A stretch of DNA of 64,000 bases from Heliocidaris erythrogramma (GCA_025617745.1 CM046856.1:43081049-43145048); one strand, 5' to 3'; shown: positions 45,237-57,280, counted from the stretch's first letter. Program-made: numbers and translations. Notes: generated by a model from the sequence alone, not told the origin.

Positions 45237-45244
45237 CCTAATAT

Positions 45245-46330
45245 ACTCCAATAACAAAGTTGAGCATCTGGATAAAAAACGTGTCTTTGAATAGTCATAA
45301 AAGTATAATAATGATAGTAATACTTATCTCAATTTTGATAACTGTACATGTCTTGCATAATTTAAAAAAAAGATAATGAATATGAAATTCATCAATCGTC
45401 GAAATCAACTTTACTGTTCTAAATATCAATTTATGATTCGATAATTCTATTAATTTATACCTAAACATAATTACAATACGCTGTTAATGTCAATCTATTA
45501 CCTATGACTCTGCAATTTTGTATACCTGTATCTGACTGCAATTCTAATCTTCATTCCAATGCTTGTATCAATATTCATCTTCTTCACCTTCTTCTTTTCT
45601 TCTCTATCTACCCTTTATAGCCTATCCTTTAATTTTCCCTCTTGATTTTATCGTTCAGTGTTGTTTCTATTTTGTAAATCACTGTATTTTATTGAATCAG
45701 TTTTTATTTTTTTTTTTGTAAATTCAATTTGTTTCAACCTTATGGCTGATATTTTGAATGTGTTTTATGAATAAAGAGATTCATTTCATTGATAAAGCAA
45801 TAATAATCTCACCAATTTTGCTCGTTTGTTCCTTTTTGTAAACAAGAAAGTTGATTATTCGCGCAATAAACTACATAGGCGAATGTACATTACCATTTTG
45901 ATATCATTAAGTAAAATAGCCCTTTATGAAGGATTAATTTCCCTGTAAATTTCTGTCGGCAAATACATAACTACAGTAGGGCTAATAGTCCTTTTCATAA
46001 TAATAATCGGCTCATTTGGTCGGTACCCCCAACATGAAAAAGGTTACTACATGGATGCTTCCTCCCACCTTTTGTTTTTTGGTCCATCAAGTCATGGACG
46101 ATATTTCTCTCTTTAGTTTAAGATTATTAATTGAATAACGTACATGCATCGATTTTCCTCTCCGATCTATATTTATCAAGTTCATTCAAAAATTATAATG
46201 CTTTGTGTCCCATTTAGAGTCACGTCGAAAGGCTAGCCTTTCCATTTCATCTCAGGGGATGAATTAATGATAGGGCCTATAGATTTTGAACGCGAATTGT
46301 GTATAGCAGGCATACAACATACAAACACAC
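45245..46330. other. Intergenic AT-rich DNA, nothing recognised
   Basis: Stops in all frames, no repeat family or exon identified. Confidence 0.4.
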
Positions 46331-46361
46331 ACTCCACAGTGTTGATCTACAGAAGCACCGA

Positions 46362-46389
46362 TGACGTCAGTGATTTTGTTGTGACGTCA
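46362..46389. promoter_or_regulatory. Pair of full CRE palindromes
   Basis: TGACGTCA occurs at 46362-46369 and 46382-46389, two helical turns apart. This is the CREB/ATF consensus palindrome. GC-richer DNA with overlapping open frames on both strands (46367-46655) follows, without a recognisable protein or TATA box. Function is inference. Confidence 0.35.
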
Positions 46390-46954
46390 CATGAATGGTC
46401 GCCACATCGGAGCCCGTTCTCAGCCTGAGGAGCAAAATGCGGAAGCAAAAGGCTTTATTCCCATTGCCACGGCAAATCAATTCCGACCATGGGCTATTAC
46501 GTTTACGAGAATGTGTCGAGTTACGCAGTGGCAATGCACCGCGAGAAGGCAGTCGTAATGCATGTTTCTCCTCTCTAATATTATGGGCGTTACTAAGAAA
46601 ACGAGAAAATTGGGGCATAAAATATAAACGTGGAAAGCAGTTAATGGCAATATGATGGCGGTGATATTATTTCTGACGTGTCGTAAAGGATATGGTGTCA
46701 GTCCGTTAAAGTGGTAGGGTACATCAGAGAAAATAATTATGGTTCAAAATATACTGTAATGGCAGGTGTTTGATATCGTAGAATAACGCTTGATGAAACA
46801 ACCTTGAACTTGAGTCGAGATATAGTGTTGTTATACGTCTAAATTCACTGAACATAAATTATTTTAGAACTTGGGTTAATGTCAGATTTTTGTGGGGCTG
46901 AAAAGCAACAGAATCCTGGAAAGCTTAATAAACTTGAAATAGTTGCAAAGGTGC

Positions 46955-47892
46955 TACGATGATGGTGATGATTATAACGATCGTGATAATAGCAATGATA
47001 ATTCCAAAGCAGATATGAGTGATAATGGTAAAGAATAATGATGATGATGATGATGATGAAGAAGAAGAGGAAGAGGATGGGTTGATGATAAGAAAAATGA
47101 TTATGATGCGAGGATGATGAAGATGATGACGATGATAATGACAATAATGATGGTAATGATAATGGTGATGACGACAATAATAGTTAACCGAAGGTGCTGA
47201 TAATGGCTATGATGAAAATAATAGAAATAAACATGATAGAGCTGATATGAATGATGATAATGGCAATGATGATGGTGGTGCTGATAATGGTGATTATTAT
47301 AATGACGATGACGGTGGTGATGTTGATGATGATATTACGACGATGGTGGTAGTGGTGGTGAAGATAATGATGAAAATGATGGTAATGATGATAGCGATGG
47401 TGAATATGATGATAATGATGGCGGTAGTGAAGGTGATGGTGATGGTGATGATGATGATGAAAATGATGGTGGTGATGATGTTGATGCTGATGTTGATGAT
47501 GATGGTGGTGGTGAGGTTGATAATGATGTTGGTGGTGAGGTTGATGGTGATGTTGATGTTGATGTTGATGTTGATGATGATGATGATGATGATTATGAAG
47601 ATGATGATAGTGGTAGTGTCGGTGAGGTTAATGATGTTGATGATGATGATGGTGATGATGGTGGTGGTGGTGGAGAAGTTGATGATGATTATGAAGATGA
47701 TGACAGTGGTAGTGGCGGTGAGGTTAATGATGATGTTGATGTTGTTGATGATGATGATGAAGTTGATGATGATAATGTTGATGTTGATGTTGATTATGAT
47801 GGTGGTGGTGAGGTTGATAATGATGGTGGTGGTGAGGTTGATGGTGATGTTGACGATGATGATAGTGGTAGTGGCGGTGAGGTTAATGATGT

Positions 47893-47923
<31 letters not shown>

Positions 47924-48776
47924 GTTGATGATGATGTTGATGTTGATGTTGATGATGGTGGTGGTGAGGTTGATAATGATGGTGGTGGTGAGGTTGATGG
48001 TGATGTTGATGTTGATGTTGATGATCATGATGTTGATGATGATCATGATGATGTTAATGATGATGGAGATGGTGGTAGTGGTGGTGATGATGATGATGGT
48101 GGTGGTAGTGGTGAGGTTGATGATGTTGATGATGATGATGGTGATGATGATCATGATGATGTTAATGATGATGGAGATGGTGGTAGTGGTGATGATGATG
48201 ATGATGATGGTGAGGTTGATGATGATGTTGATGATGATGGTGATGATGGTGGTAGTGGTGAGGTTGATGATGATGTTGATGATCATGATGATGTTGATGT
48301 TGATGATGATGATGGTGATGATGGTGGTAGTGGTGAGGTTGATGATGTTGATGATGATCATGATGATGTTAATGATGATGGAGATGGTGGTAGTGGTGAT
48401 GATGATGATGGTGAGGTTGATGATGATGTTGATGATGATGGTGATGATGGTGGTAGTGGTGAGGTTGATGATGATGTTGATGATCATGATGATGTTGATG
48501 TTGATGATGATGATGTTGATGATCATGATGATGTTGATGTTGATGATGTTGATGATGTTACTGATGGTGATGATGATGGTGATGATGGTGGTAGTGGTGA
48601 GGTTGATGATGATGTTGATGATGATCATGATGATGTTAATGATGATGGAGATGGTGGTAGTGGTGATGATGATGATGATGATGGTGAGGTTGATGATGAT
48701 GTTGATGTTGATGATGATGGTGATGATGGTGGTAGTGGTGATGTTGATGATGATGTTGATGTTGATGATGGTGATG

Positions 48777-48807
<31 letters not shown>

Positions 48808-48910
48808 TGGTGGTGATGGTGGTGAGGTTGATGATGATATTGATGATGGCTTTTGATGATAGTGGTGTTGGTGAGGTTGATGATGATGTTGATGATGATG
48901 ATTATAATGA
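46955..48910. repeat. GAT-rich satellite block 1
   Basis: Almost wholly GAT/GGT/GTT triplets, with higher-order phrases such as GGTGGTAGTGGTGAGGTTGA and GATCATGATGATGTTGATG recurring every 100-150 bases. It is open in several frames (573 codons of Met/Val/Leu/Lys on plus, 443 of Ile/Thr/Asn on minus) because triplet repeats rarely form stops. None of these is a credible gene. Confidence 0.9.
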
Positions 48911-50345
48911 TGTCCTGATCTCTTTGAAAAGGAAAATGGTCATAGATCTCAACGAGTTATTGGTATAATTATTACTATTTCGCGATTAATATATCATTGT
49001 CATTACCAGGAATATTTACCATAGCATGTATCAGGCCTATTTCGTGCATAAGCATGTGTTGTTGTTTTTTTTATGGAGGATGTGAAATAAGGAAGAAATG
49101 ATATAAAATTAAATTAAATATTGGTTACTTGTTCAAATTTTACCCACTAGTGCCTTCTATTAACGTTCGAGTTCTTTAACGTCATTACGAATACGTTGAA
49201 TGATTTTAACACATTTGTAGGTTTCTTTTTATTTTTCCTAAAGCGTGTGTGGAGGTGCGTGTGGGTGTGGGTGTTATGTGGGTGTGGTTGTGTGTGTGTG
49301 TGTGTGTGTGTGTGTTATGATAATTATTAGGATGAAAATGATGAAAATGAATGTTGATGTTGATGATGATGATGATGATAATGATGATGATGGTGGTGGT
49401 GGTGAGGTTGATAATGATGATGATGATTATGAAGATGATGATAGTGGTAGTGGTGGGGAGGTTAATGATGATGTTGATGTTGATGATGATGATGTTGATG
49501 TTGATGATGATGATGTTGATGTTGATGTTGATGATGATGGTGGTGGTAAGGTTGATAATGATGGTGGTGGTGAGGTTGATGGTGATGTTGACGATGATGA
49601 TGTTGATGTTGATGATGATGATGATGATGATGATGTGGACGATGTTACTGATGGTGATGATGATGATGATGATGATGATGATTATGAAGATGATGATAGT
49701 GGTAGTGGCGGCGAGGTTAATGATGTTGATGATGATGATGATGGTGGTGGTGAAGTTGATGATGATTATGATGATGATGTTGATGATGATGATGAAAGTG
49801 GTGGTGGTGAGGTTGATGATGATGATGGTGCTGGTGGTGAGGTTGATGATGATGTTGATGATGATGATGATGATGATGATGATGTCCTGATCATTTGTTT
49901 CTACGACTTTGTCTAATTAACTCCATTGTCAATATATTTTATATTTAAGGACGGGAATGAAAATCTTTTTGAGAAGGAAAATGGTCTTAGGTCTTAACGA
50001 GTTGTTGGTATAATTCTTACTATTTCACGATTAATATATCATTCTCATTACCAGGAATATTTACCATAGCATGAATAAACTCAAAAGTACAAATATGCAC
50101 TTACATTATGCAATATTGTTAAACATAATGTATCAGGCCTATTTCGTGCATAAGCATGTTGTTTGTTTTTTATGGAGGATTGTGAAATAGGAAGAAATGA
50201 AATAAAATTAAATGAAATATTGGTTACTTGTTCAAATTTTATCCCTAGTGCTTTCTATTAATGTTCGAATTCTTAAAACGTCATTACGAATACGTTGAAT
50301 GATTTTTAACACATTAAATTTGTAGGTTTCTTTTGAAAGATATAT
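48900..50345. repeat. Second copy of the satellite plus its unique flank (tandem duplication)
   Basis: The flank at about 48905-49235 (GAAAATGGTCATAGATCTCA, CATTACCAGGAATATTTACC, TATTTCGTGCATAAGCATGT, ACGAATACGTTGAATGATTT) is repeated at about 49975-50335 after a second GAT block at 49330-49890. Each flank leads to a TG-repeat run (49283-49316 and 50438-50465). This is a tandem duplication of satellite, flank and TG tract. Flanks differ by small indels and a 60-base insertion near 50075-50130. Confidence 0.8.
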
Positions 50346-50433
50346 ATTTGGCCTAACTCTTATCCTGTAATTGCAGTGTGTGTGTACGCCTGTGTGGAGG
50401 CGCGTGTGCGTGTGCGTGTTAGCGTGTTAGGGT

Positions 50434-50437
<4 letters not shown>

Positions 50438-50467
<30 letters not shown>

Positions 50468-50518
50468 CTCAGAGGGAGAGAGAGAGAAAGAGAGAGAGAG
50501 AGAGGGAGGGAGAAAGAA
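50438..50518. repeat. TG run followed by GA run
   Basis: (TG)n at 50438-50465 joined to GAGAGA sequence up to about 50510. Alternating purine-pyrimidine next to pure purine can adopt Z-form and triplex structures. Confidence 0.9.
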
Positions 50519-51787
50519 TCAAACCTGTATATAGAGACCTCTCAAGAGAAGAAAAATTTTGTTTATCATGTTTATATAGGCATGCAAGTGGTTTATGGGT
50601 ACAGATTTCTATGAGAAACACTGTTCAATTCAAACTAAATGTGTGGTCTGAAGACAGGTGGTCTTTCTATATACAGGTGGTCGCTAAATGAGGTTTCATC
50701 GTAGTTTGAAAATAAAATTCCTTATTCGATTCGATATTACACTGTACTTGAGCCGTCAAGACACTTCTCTTGCACTTCGCTTTGATGTTTTCCAAGGGAC
50801 AGTAATGTCTCCGACGAAAATAAAGAATAATGCCCTTCCCTTCGTCTGTCTGGGAGCCGTCTCGATATCATAAAGACTGACAAAAGACAGCTATTATTTA
50901 TAAAATGTGCTTACGTGCTATTTTACCCATCGTGCGTGCATGCAAAGACATCCATGAATAAAATTTACTCGGATACTGATTTTTATCGACGTTATCAATT
51001 CTTTCTGTCGAGAGACGTCGATTGTTATAGTATCTGCTTATCACAAATGTTTCCCACTCTGTATATTAAAAAAATGTTCATTGTCTATTATTTTGATGTC
51101 AGTAGGCTTATGCTTGCGTTATAGATTATGATTTTTCTTTTGGCTCGGTAAATTACAATCAATGGTCATAGATCATCAGTCCATATTTATACGCGGGGAA
51201 GAGGATTTTGAAACTCGACATGCAACCGAAAATCTTAATTATCTATAAAGAGGCAATCGAATATGGATCCTAAAACTTTTTTTTTTGTTCTCTTGAAACC
51301 TAACGCTAACGATAGGGAAGTAGATGACGCTGGGTAGGGGGTCATACATGATTGTGTTCAATAAAAGGAGCTGGTTCTCCTTCCGCCTTTATAGCCTATA
51401 CAGGTCTACTATGAAAAGTAAATATAAATTTTATAAATTTGCATTGTTTATTTTTCTGTTACATAATTTTTCTGCCAGTGATCAGTGGTGTTTGTTCCTT
51501 TCAGTGGCGGGTCTAGGGGAGGGGGGAGGGGCGGTGTAGTCCAACAATTTTGTCGGAGAAAGGGGAGGGGCGGGGGACACTAGTATATTAATTTGAGCGC
51601 ACATATTCCTTTTCTGTACTTAAGGTATGCCAGATCATAGGTTTTGGGTTTTGCCAGGGCACGTTTTCCACTCATTTGAAAATGTGAAAACGTTTTCTTC
51701 TTGTCAGAGAATTTTTCGGACTAGTGCCCCCACCTTCTAAGGTCATCCTGGATGGGCCCACTGCATTGAAGACATCATTGTCAGATC
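50519..51787. other. Intergenic DNA with MITE-end fragments
   Basis: No gene recognised. About 50650-50702 reads GGTGGTCGCTAAATGAGGTTTC, an end of the TACAGTCAAACC MITE family. About 51500-51770 has TCAGTGGCGGGTCTAGGGGA and G runs, an hAT-like left end without a matching right end. Confidence 0.4.
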
Positions 51788-52026
51788 TGGGGGTGTTTCA
51801 TAAAGCTGTTCGCAAAGTTACGCATGATGTATATTAACATTCTTATTATAACAAACATTTTTAATGCAAACTGTATTTTTGCCATAATTTAATTTTGGTT
51901 ATTCAATATAGAGTCACACTTTCTTAAAACATCAGGAAAAACTTTGGGCATCCCATCTGGCACTTCATATTCAAGTCGTTCGTCAAGTCATGCGTAACTT
52001 TACGAACAGCTTTATGAACACCCCCC
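51788..52026. mobile_element. MITE with GGGGGTGTTTCATAAAGC ends
   Basis: Ends are inverted: GGGGGTGTTTCATAAAGCTG on the left and GGGGGTGTTCATAAAGCTGT on the right when reversed, continuing TTCGCAAAGTTACGCATGA / TTCGTAAAGTTACGCATGA. The interior matches parts of 3078-3320. Non-coding. Confidence 0.75.
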
Positions 52027-52102
52027 TGCTGTATTAGTACCTCTTGTTTCCCCCTTCCTTTATACAGAGATTGCAAAAATCAATCATTTTTTTTTATTTC
52101 AG

Positions 52103-52456
52103 ATGAAGGAAACGTATATAGCTATGGCTACAGCAGTAAATGTCTGCATATTGAACCCATGTTGTTCTTTGTACACCTTTGATAGGACGTACAACCAAAA
52201 TAAAGTAATTTCCATGCAGAAGCTGCCATATTATTCAAATCAAATAAGAGAGGAAAATCTCCGTCTGGAAGACGAAGTCTTCAATCAACAGACTATATTA
52301 TGCGAGCCTCACTTTCGGGACTTCTGTTACCAGGCAACGCCATCTCGTGTCGTTCTTAGTTGCTATGGAAACGTCTCCTTTCTCTACCTCATCATCATTT
52401 TTTATCCACCGCACCTCCTCGCCGTCCATCCCTCTGACTCTTCTGCGGCGCAATAA
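52103..52456 (+). other. Unrecognised 117-codon open frame after an acceptor-like site
   Basis: TTTTTTTTTATTTCAG ends directly before ATGAAGGAAACG, an unusually good acceptor context. The frame then reads 117 codons (including IREENLRLEDEVFNQQ) to a TAA. I recognise no domain; the C-terminus is hydrophobic then Pro/Ser-rich. Two RFX-like words, GTTACCAGGCAAC at 52326-52338 and GTTGCTATGGAAAC at 52359-52372, lie inside it. It could be a stray exon, a repeat remnant or chance. Confidence 0.2.
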
Positions 52457-52539
52457 GAATGGCTTGTAGTCGTTTCTTGAATATGAGACACGGAGTGCTT
52501 AGGAGATATAGGAGAAGAGAAGTAAGAGTAGAAGAGGAT

Positions 52540-52925
52540 ATGAAAATGAGATTAAGAAGATAAGGAGCCATTGGTGAAGATGACGAAGATGGTGAAGATG
52601 AAAGAGAAAAAGCAGATATTGATAAAGAATGATGAAAAAGATCAAGAAAGGTGAGAGAGAAGAATAGTTTTAGGATAATAATGAAGAAAAAGAGGAAGGG
52701 GAAACAGAAAAGGAAGGAAAAGAAGCAGAAGAAGAAGAAGAAGAAGAAGAAGAAAGAGAAGAAGAAGAAGAAGGAAATAACAAGAAAGATAAAAGAGAAG
52801 AAGAATGAGGAGAAGACGAAAGAAGAGGAGGAGAAAAAAAAAGAAAATGATAAGAAGAAGAAATAAGAAAAAGAAAGAAAGGGGAGGAGGAGGAGGAGGA
52901 GGAGGAAAACAAAATGAAAACGGAG
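52540..52925. repeat. GAA/AAG polypurine tract
   Basis: Over 300 bases almost wholly A and G on the plus strand, densest at 52675-52910. The long Phe/Leu/Ser and Lys/Glu open frames on the two strands are artefacts. A smaller purine-rich GATGAAGA patch recurs at 53520-53830. Confidence 0.9.
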
Positions 52926-53109
52926 ATGATACGAGTAGTACTTCAAGAGATAGATGAATCAAAAATTGATTTTTAAAAAACCCATCAAGGGCAAATTTCA
53001 GTACCCTATTTTTTCCCCATAAAATCAAATCATGTTGGGATAATGTAATATTTCATTGTCATACTCGCATATTGCAAAAGGTGATGGACAAGGCTGATGA
53101 AATTACATT

Positions 53110-53490
53110 AGGTTGATCTCTCGAAAGGGGTCCGCTCGCTATTCATAAGGACCGCCATTCATAGAAAACCGCTATTCATTTAACACGCGTTATGAATAGC
53201 GGTCCTTATGAATAGTTATGAATAGTGGTCCTTATAAATGGAGGTCCTTATGAATAGCGAGGTGATTTGTTTATGGTATGCTCGCTTTTCATAAAGACCG
53301 CTATTCATACAAATCCGCTATTCATTTAGTCACGCGTTATAATAATAATAATAAAAATAATAATAATATGTCTTGTTTACCCAGGGTAGCCTCATCAGTA
53401 TTATATACTGTTCTCCCTGAGGGCCCTGCAATCATATTATTATTATTATTATTATGGATAGCGGTCCTTATAACTAGCGAGGTTACCCCC
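53110..53490. repeat. ATTCATAAGGACC palindromic array, copy 2, with SINE fragment inside
   Basis: GCTATTCATAAGGACCG and its reverse CGGTCCTTATGAATAGC alternate; CGCTATTCATTTAACACGCG sits at a symmetry centre. The array is interrupted at about 53342-53455 by ATT repeats and a reversed SINE 3' end (TGTTTACCCAGGGTAGCC, CTGTTCTCCCTGAGGG), then resumes with ATAGCGGTCCTTATAA. Relatives at 32150-32415 and 57140-57196. Confidence 0.75.
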
Positions 53491-54314
53491 TCGAAAGTCT
53501 TTGCGATCGTTTCAAAAGTTGGTGAAGATGAAAGAGAAGGCAAAGAAGGGGTCTGATCTCTGATGTTAACAAATGAAGATGAAAATGATAACAGAGGCTG
53601 AAGGAAGATGAGGAAGGTGATGAAATATTAAAAACAGGTCGAAAAAAAGATAGGAGATTAACAATGTGATGAAGCAGATATTGGTGAAAATGAAGAAGAA
53701 GAGGATGTCAATAGGAGAGGAAAAAAGGGAGATGAAAAGTGGAGACGAAGCAGATATTTGACATTTAATGAAGACAAATAATATTTTTTAAAGATGAGGG
53801 GAATGAAGGAAAAAATAAAAAGGAGACTAGAACGAAGGTATATAATCCCCTTCATGATTTTAAACGCCTCTTAATTACCAGCTTCTCCACGGTTACATGA
53901 ATCCGGGAAATTAGAGAACTCGCGCGAGCGCGCGGCGAAATTGAAGTCTGATCTTGTAATATCTTTTGCATTTCAACGTTTGGAAGGTTTCATTTTCCCG
54001 AGTTTTGTATAATTTTCCTTATTTTATTTTACACCTGCGGATATATGGGGGGGGGGGGGGGTGAAACGACATCCCCCCAATTTATTTTCTCGTGGGCAAC
54101 TGCCCCCTGCCTCCACGATCGACGCCCCTGAAGTGAACCACCTAACTGACTTCTGAATTAAAAAAGGTTGCCCAAGGGTGACATACAATGTTTCACTCTT
54201 TAAGATTAAGTTCAACCTGAAACAAATAGGCACAGAGAAGCGTACGCATAGCAAACGTACATAGAAATAAAAAGCTGAGTTTATTATATTTCATGATAAT
54301 CATGGTTAAAGGTC

Positions 54315-54890
54315 CAAGTAAAATGCAAGTTGATTTCTGTTGATGTACAGGGATGCATTTAACTCATCTTTTGTTATTCAAACATCTAAATATGTTTCAT
54401 AGATTTTTAAATATTTTTTAAAATCATTTTCTCAAACATGCTAAGCTCCACCCTATAAAAAAATGCTCCAGATCTCATTCCTGCAATGACATCATCTGTC
54501 AATCATTATAGTGAGCTACGGAGATGCAGTGGTATGTAGCTTTGCCAGAGATGACCATCTGTTCTACTAGACCATACAGTGCCTACCTAGGAGTTGCTAT
54601 GTCAGACATGCTGTAGCATCACCAGGAAAAGAATGGTAATGAGGAGGTATTGTTTGAAAGCATTCACTTCTATTGTGAGCATGTGCTGAGCTGGGGGAAG
54701 CTACATTCCACTGTCTATTGTAGAACGTTAGTGTCGCTGACCCTTTTTGTTGTAGGGTGGAGCTGAGGAGGTTGGAAAAATATTTCAAAAAATATTAATA
54801 AGTCTATATGAGACATATCTAGATGTTTGAATAACAGAATATTAGTTGTATGCATCCCTGTACATCAACAGCAATAAACTTACATTTGGG
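54315..54890. mobile_element. MITE with about 150-base imperfect inverted arms
   Basis: The arms share GTTGATGTACAGGGATGCAT, TGTTATTCAAACATCTA and AGCTCCACCCTA in mirror order, with the left arm ending near 54460 and the right arm starting near 54745. The centre is non-coding. Termini are AAATGCAAGTTGATT and, reversed, AAATGTAAGTTTATT. No clear target duplication was found. Confidence 0.7.
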
Positions 54891-57280
54891 TTGCGTTTGG
54901 GTTGCAGGGGCCCTTTCACTGGCTTAGGAATTGCAAACAAATAACCATATGGCTTCAAAACTGACAGAATATGTGTAAAATCTAATTGACTTGTGAATAA
55001 TGATAGGTTAAACAAGGTTGAAATACATTGTTTTACTCTAAATTTAATTGATTCAAAAGTAATAATGTTCAGTTTGTATACATATATAGAGATAGCATCT
55101 GATTGAAGGAGACAAAAAGGAATTCATCTCTGCAAACTTGTATTTCTTCGTCAAATTTGATTAGATATCTGTGCATTTCATCTGTTGGTGATGTTTTACC
55201 ATTGTGGATATTTATCGTGATATATTTTTAACGCACATGTCATACGTTTAATAACGTTCTAATTGTGAATACTTGTCAACATTCTGAGATCAACGCCACA
55301 AGTCATAGTCCCATGTATTTGTAATTTAAGGTTTATTTGTCAACTGTATCTATTTTATCTTGCCCTGTACCGCATTCGATAAGAACAGGTAACCAGGACT
55401 TATTGTATTCCCTTTATTAATTAATTTAAAAAGTCCATATTGTACCGCATGATTCAGATATCATTTCATAGAGTTAGGCTATATTTTCAATTTTCGTTAT
55501 GAATTCTACAGAATAGCGAAGCGTCTGTCCAAATGTAGGGGAGCAACAACCTCCAAATAAATAATCAAATAGTGGCACTTATACATATAGTGATCACAAA
55601 GCGGATTTTTTTAAAAGTCAATTTGTATACCTATCCGTTACGATAAATAAATATCTCTTAAATGTTATTGTTTCTGACTTTACGTGGTTCTGGATACTGC
55701 TTAACCTACATCATATATCTGCGGTCGTGTGTAGTGCTGTGATGATTCATTTTAGAGTGAGCGAAGCGAGAGAGTATAAATTAATGAGGGCCAGGAGCCG
55801 TCAATTCATAATTTAGGGCCTTTTACAGGAGAAGGAACACCCCACCCCTCACCGCCCCCCCAAAAAAGTCACAAAAATGTGAGCCTGTTAAAAAAAGATT
55901 GGAAACCAACCTTACCTTAGATAAAATACCTCTGAAGTTTCTATTTTCTTGCTAAACATCCTTCCATGGGGGTCGCCAATTTGAGGGAAATTGTGACAAT
56001 GCGATCCGGGAGGCAAATTAGGTCCGACATCTCCCCCCACCCTCCAAAATTTCTAGCGACGCCCCTCTAGTATAACGTTATCATTTGCTGTCATCAGCAC
56101 GCTGCAAAATTAGTAACCAAGGGGTTCGCCATCTCTCAAATATAATATAATGGAAATGTTCTTCTGACACCATATGGTGACAAAAAGAGCGCATTTACAC
56201 ATCAACACCGTACTATCAAACCTATTGGCTCAGATAGGATTACAATGATCTTTTTTCTTTTTTTTTTTGTCTAAAACCTCTGGCCTGAAGATTAAAAGAA
56301 AAGAAAAACACCACCTGCCAGTTTATATGGCATAGATTTATTAACAGTTTCTTTTTCCCCTTCTATAGGGCTTTTCAGATATACATCTAGTTGATTTTTA
56401 ATCAAAAGGGGTTTTCCCGCCAATATTGTATCGCGTTGTTTGTGAAAGGGAGTAACAAAATCTATAAGGCAAATAGCCGAGAGATGGCGCTATGCCACAT
56501 ACAACGCGCTCTGACATACAAGATCAGTGAAGATCGTGCATACAAAATATGAATTTCAAGATTTTAAAAAAATAAATGAAATTTTGTCTCCACACATCTA
56601 TATCAAATTAACACAAACACCAAGCGTGAAATCACTAATGACCAGTACACATTTCAACTCTACATTGAAACTGTACCGTCTTTTCACTTTATGTTTAGAT
56701 ATTCTTCAGCAATAACATACAATTTAAAAACCGGATCAAGTTCAGGATCCCTCTCCCACCCAACCGATCTATCTCTTTCTCTCCCCCTTCTCTCTCTCTC
56801 CTTTCTATCTCTTCTATTTCTATTTCTGTGTCATATCCATGTATTCTGTTTTTGCAGCGTTTGTAATTTCTACACGTTGTTGTAATTTCATTGTAAATGT
56901 GGAATCTGAATAAAATAAAATAAAATAAAATCTCTTCCTCCTTCCCTCCCCTTTTTCTCTCTCTTTTTCTCTCTCTCCCTATCTCTTCTTCCTTGCAAGA
57001 TGGTTGAAAAGCGGACTATAAGTCTAAACTGAATTAAGGAATCATTTTCTACCATAAAATCTTTTTAGCACGTTTGATGGATATGCGCTATATTAACGAA
57101 ATTATATGACATGTATGAACTATATTTCCACATGTTTAAACTATTCATTTAACACGCATTATGAATAGCGGTCCTTATGAATAGCGAAGTTATCCCGTTT
57201 AAAGAACAGAAAAAAGTAAAAGCTATTAAAACTATTGTTTCATGATTTTCAAAAGTGCAACGTTAACAAGGGCAACGCAA
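54891..57280. other. Intergenic DNA, nothing recognised
   Basis: No gene or complete element. 56750-56990 is pyrimidine-rich with an AAATAAAATAAAATAAAAT run; 57140-57196 is a fragment of the ATTCATAAGGACC array. Confidence 0.4.

Noticed and set aside
47247-48968. 573-codon plus-strand open frame rich in Met/Val/Leu, and the 443-codon minus-strand Ile/Thr/Asn frame
   Set aside because: Both are translations of the GAT/GGT satellite. Triplet repeats seldom contain stops, several frames are open at once and no domain is present.
49245-49916. 223-codon Asp/Gly-rich open frame
   Set aside because: Translation of the second GAT block after a TG run; low complexity only.
52395-53028. Long Phe/Leu/Ser minus-strand frames
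   Set aside because: Opposite strand of the GAA polypurine tract; multiple frames open, no domain.
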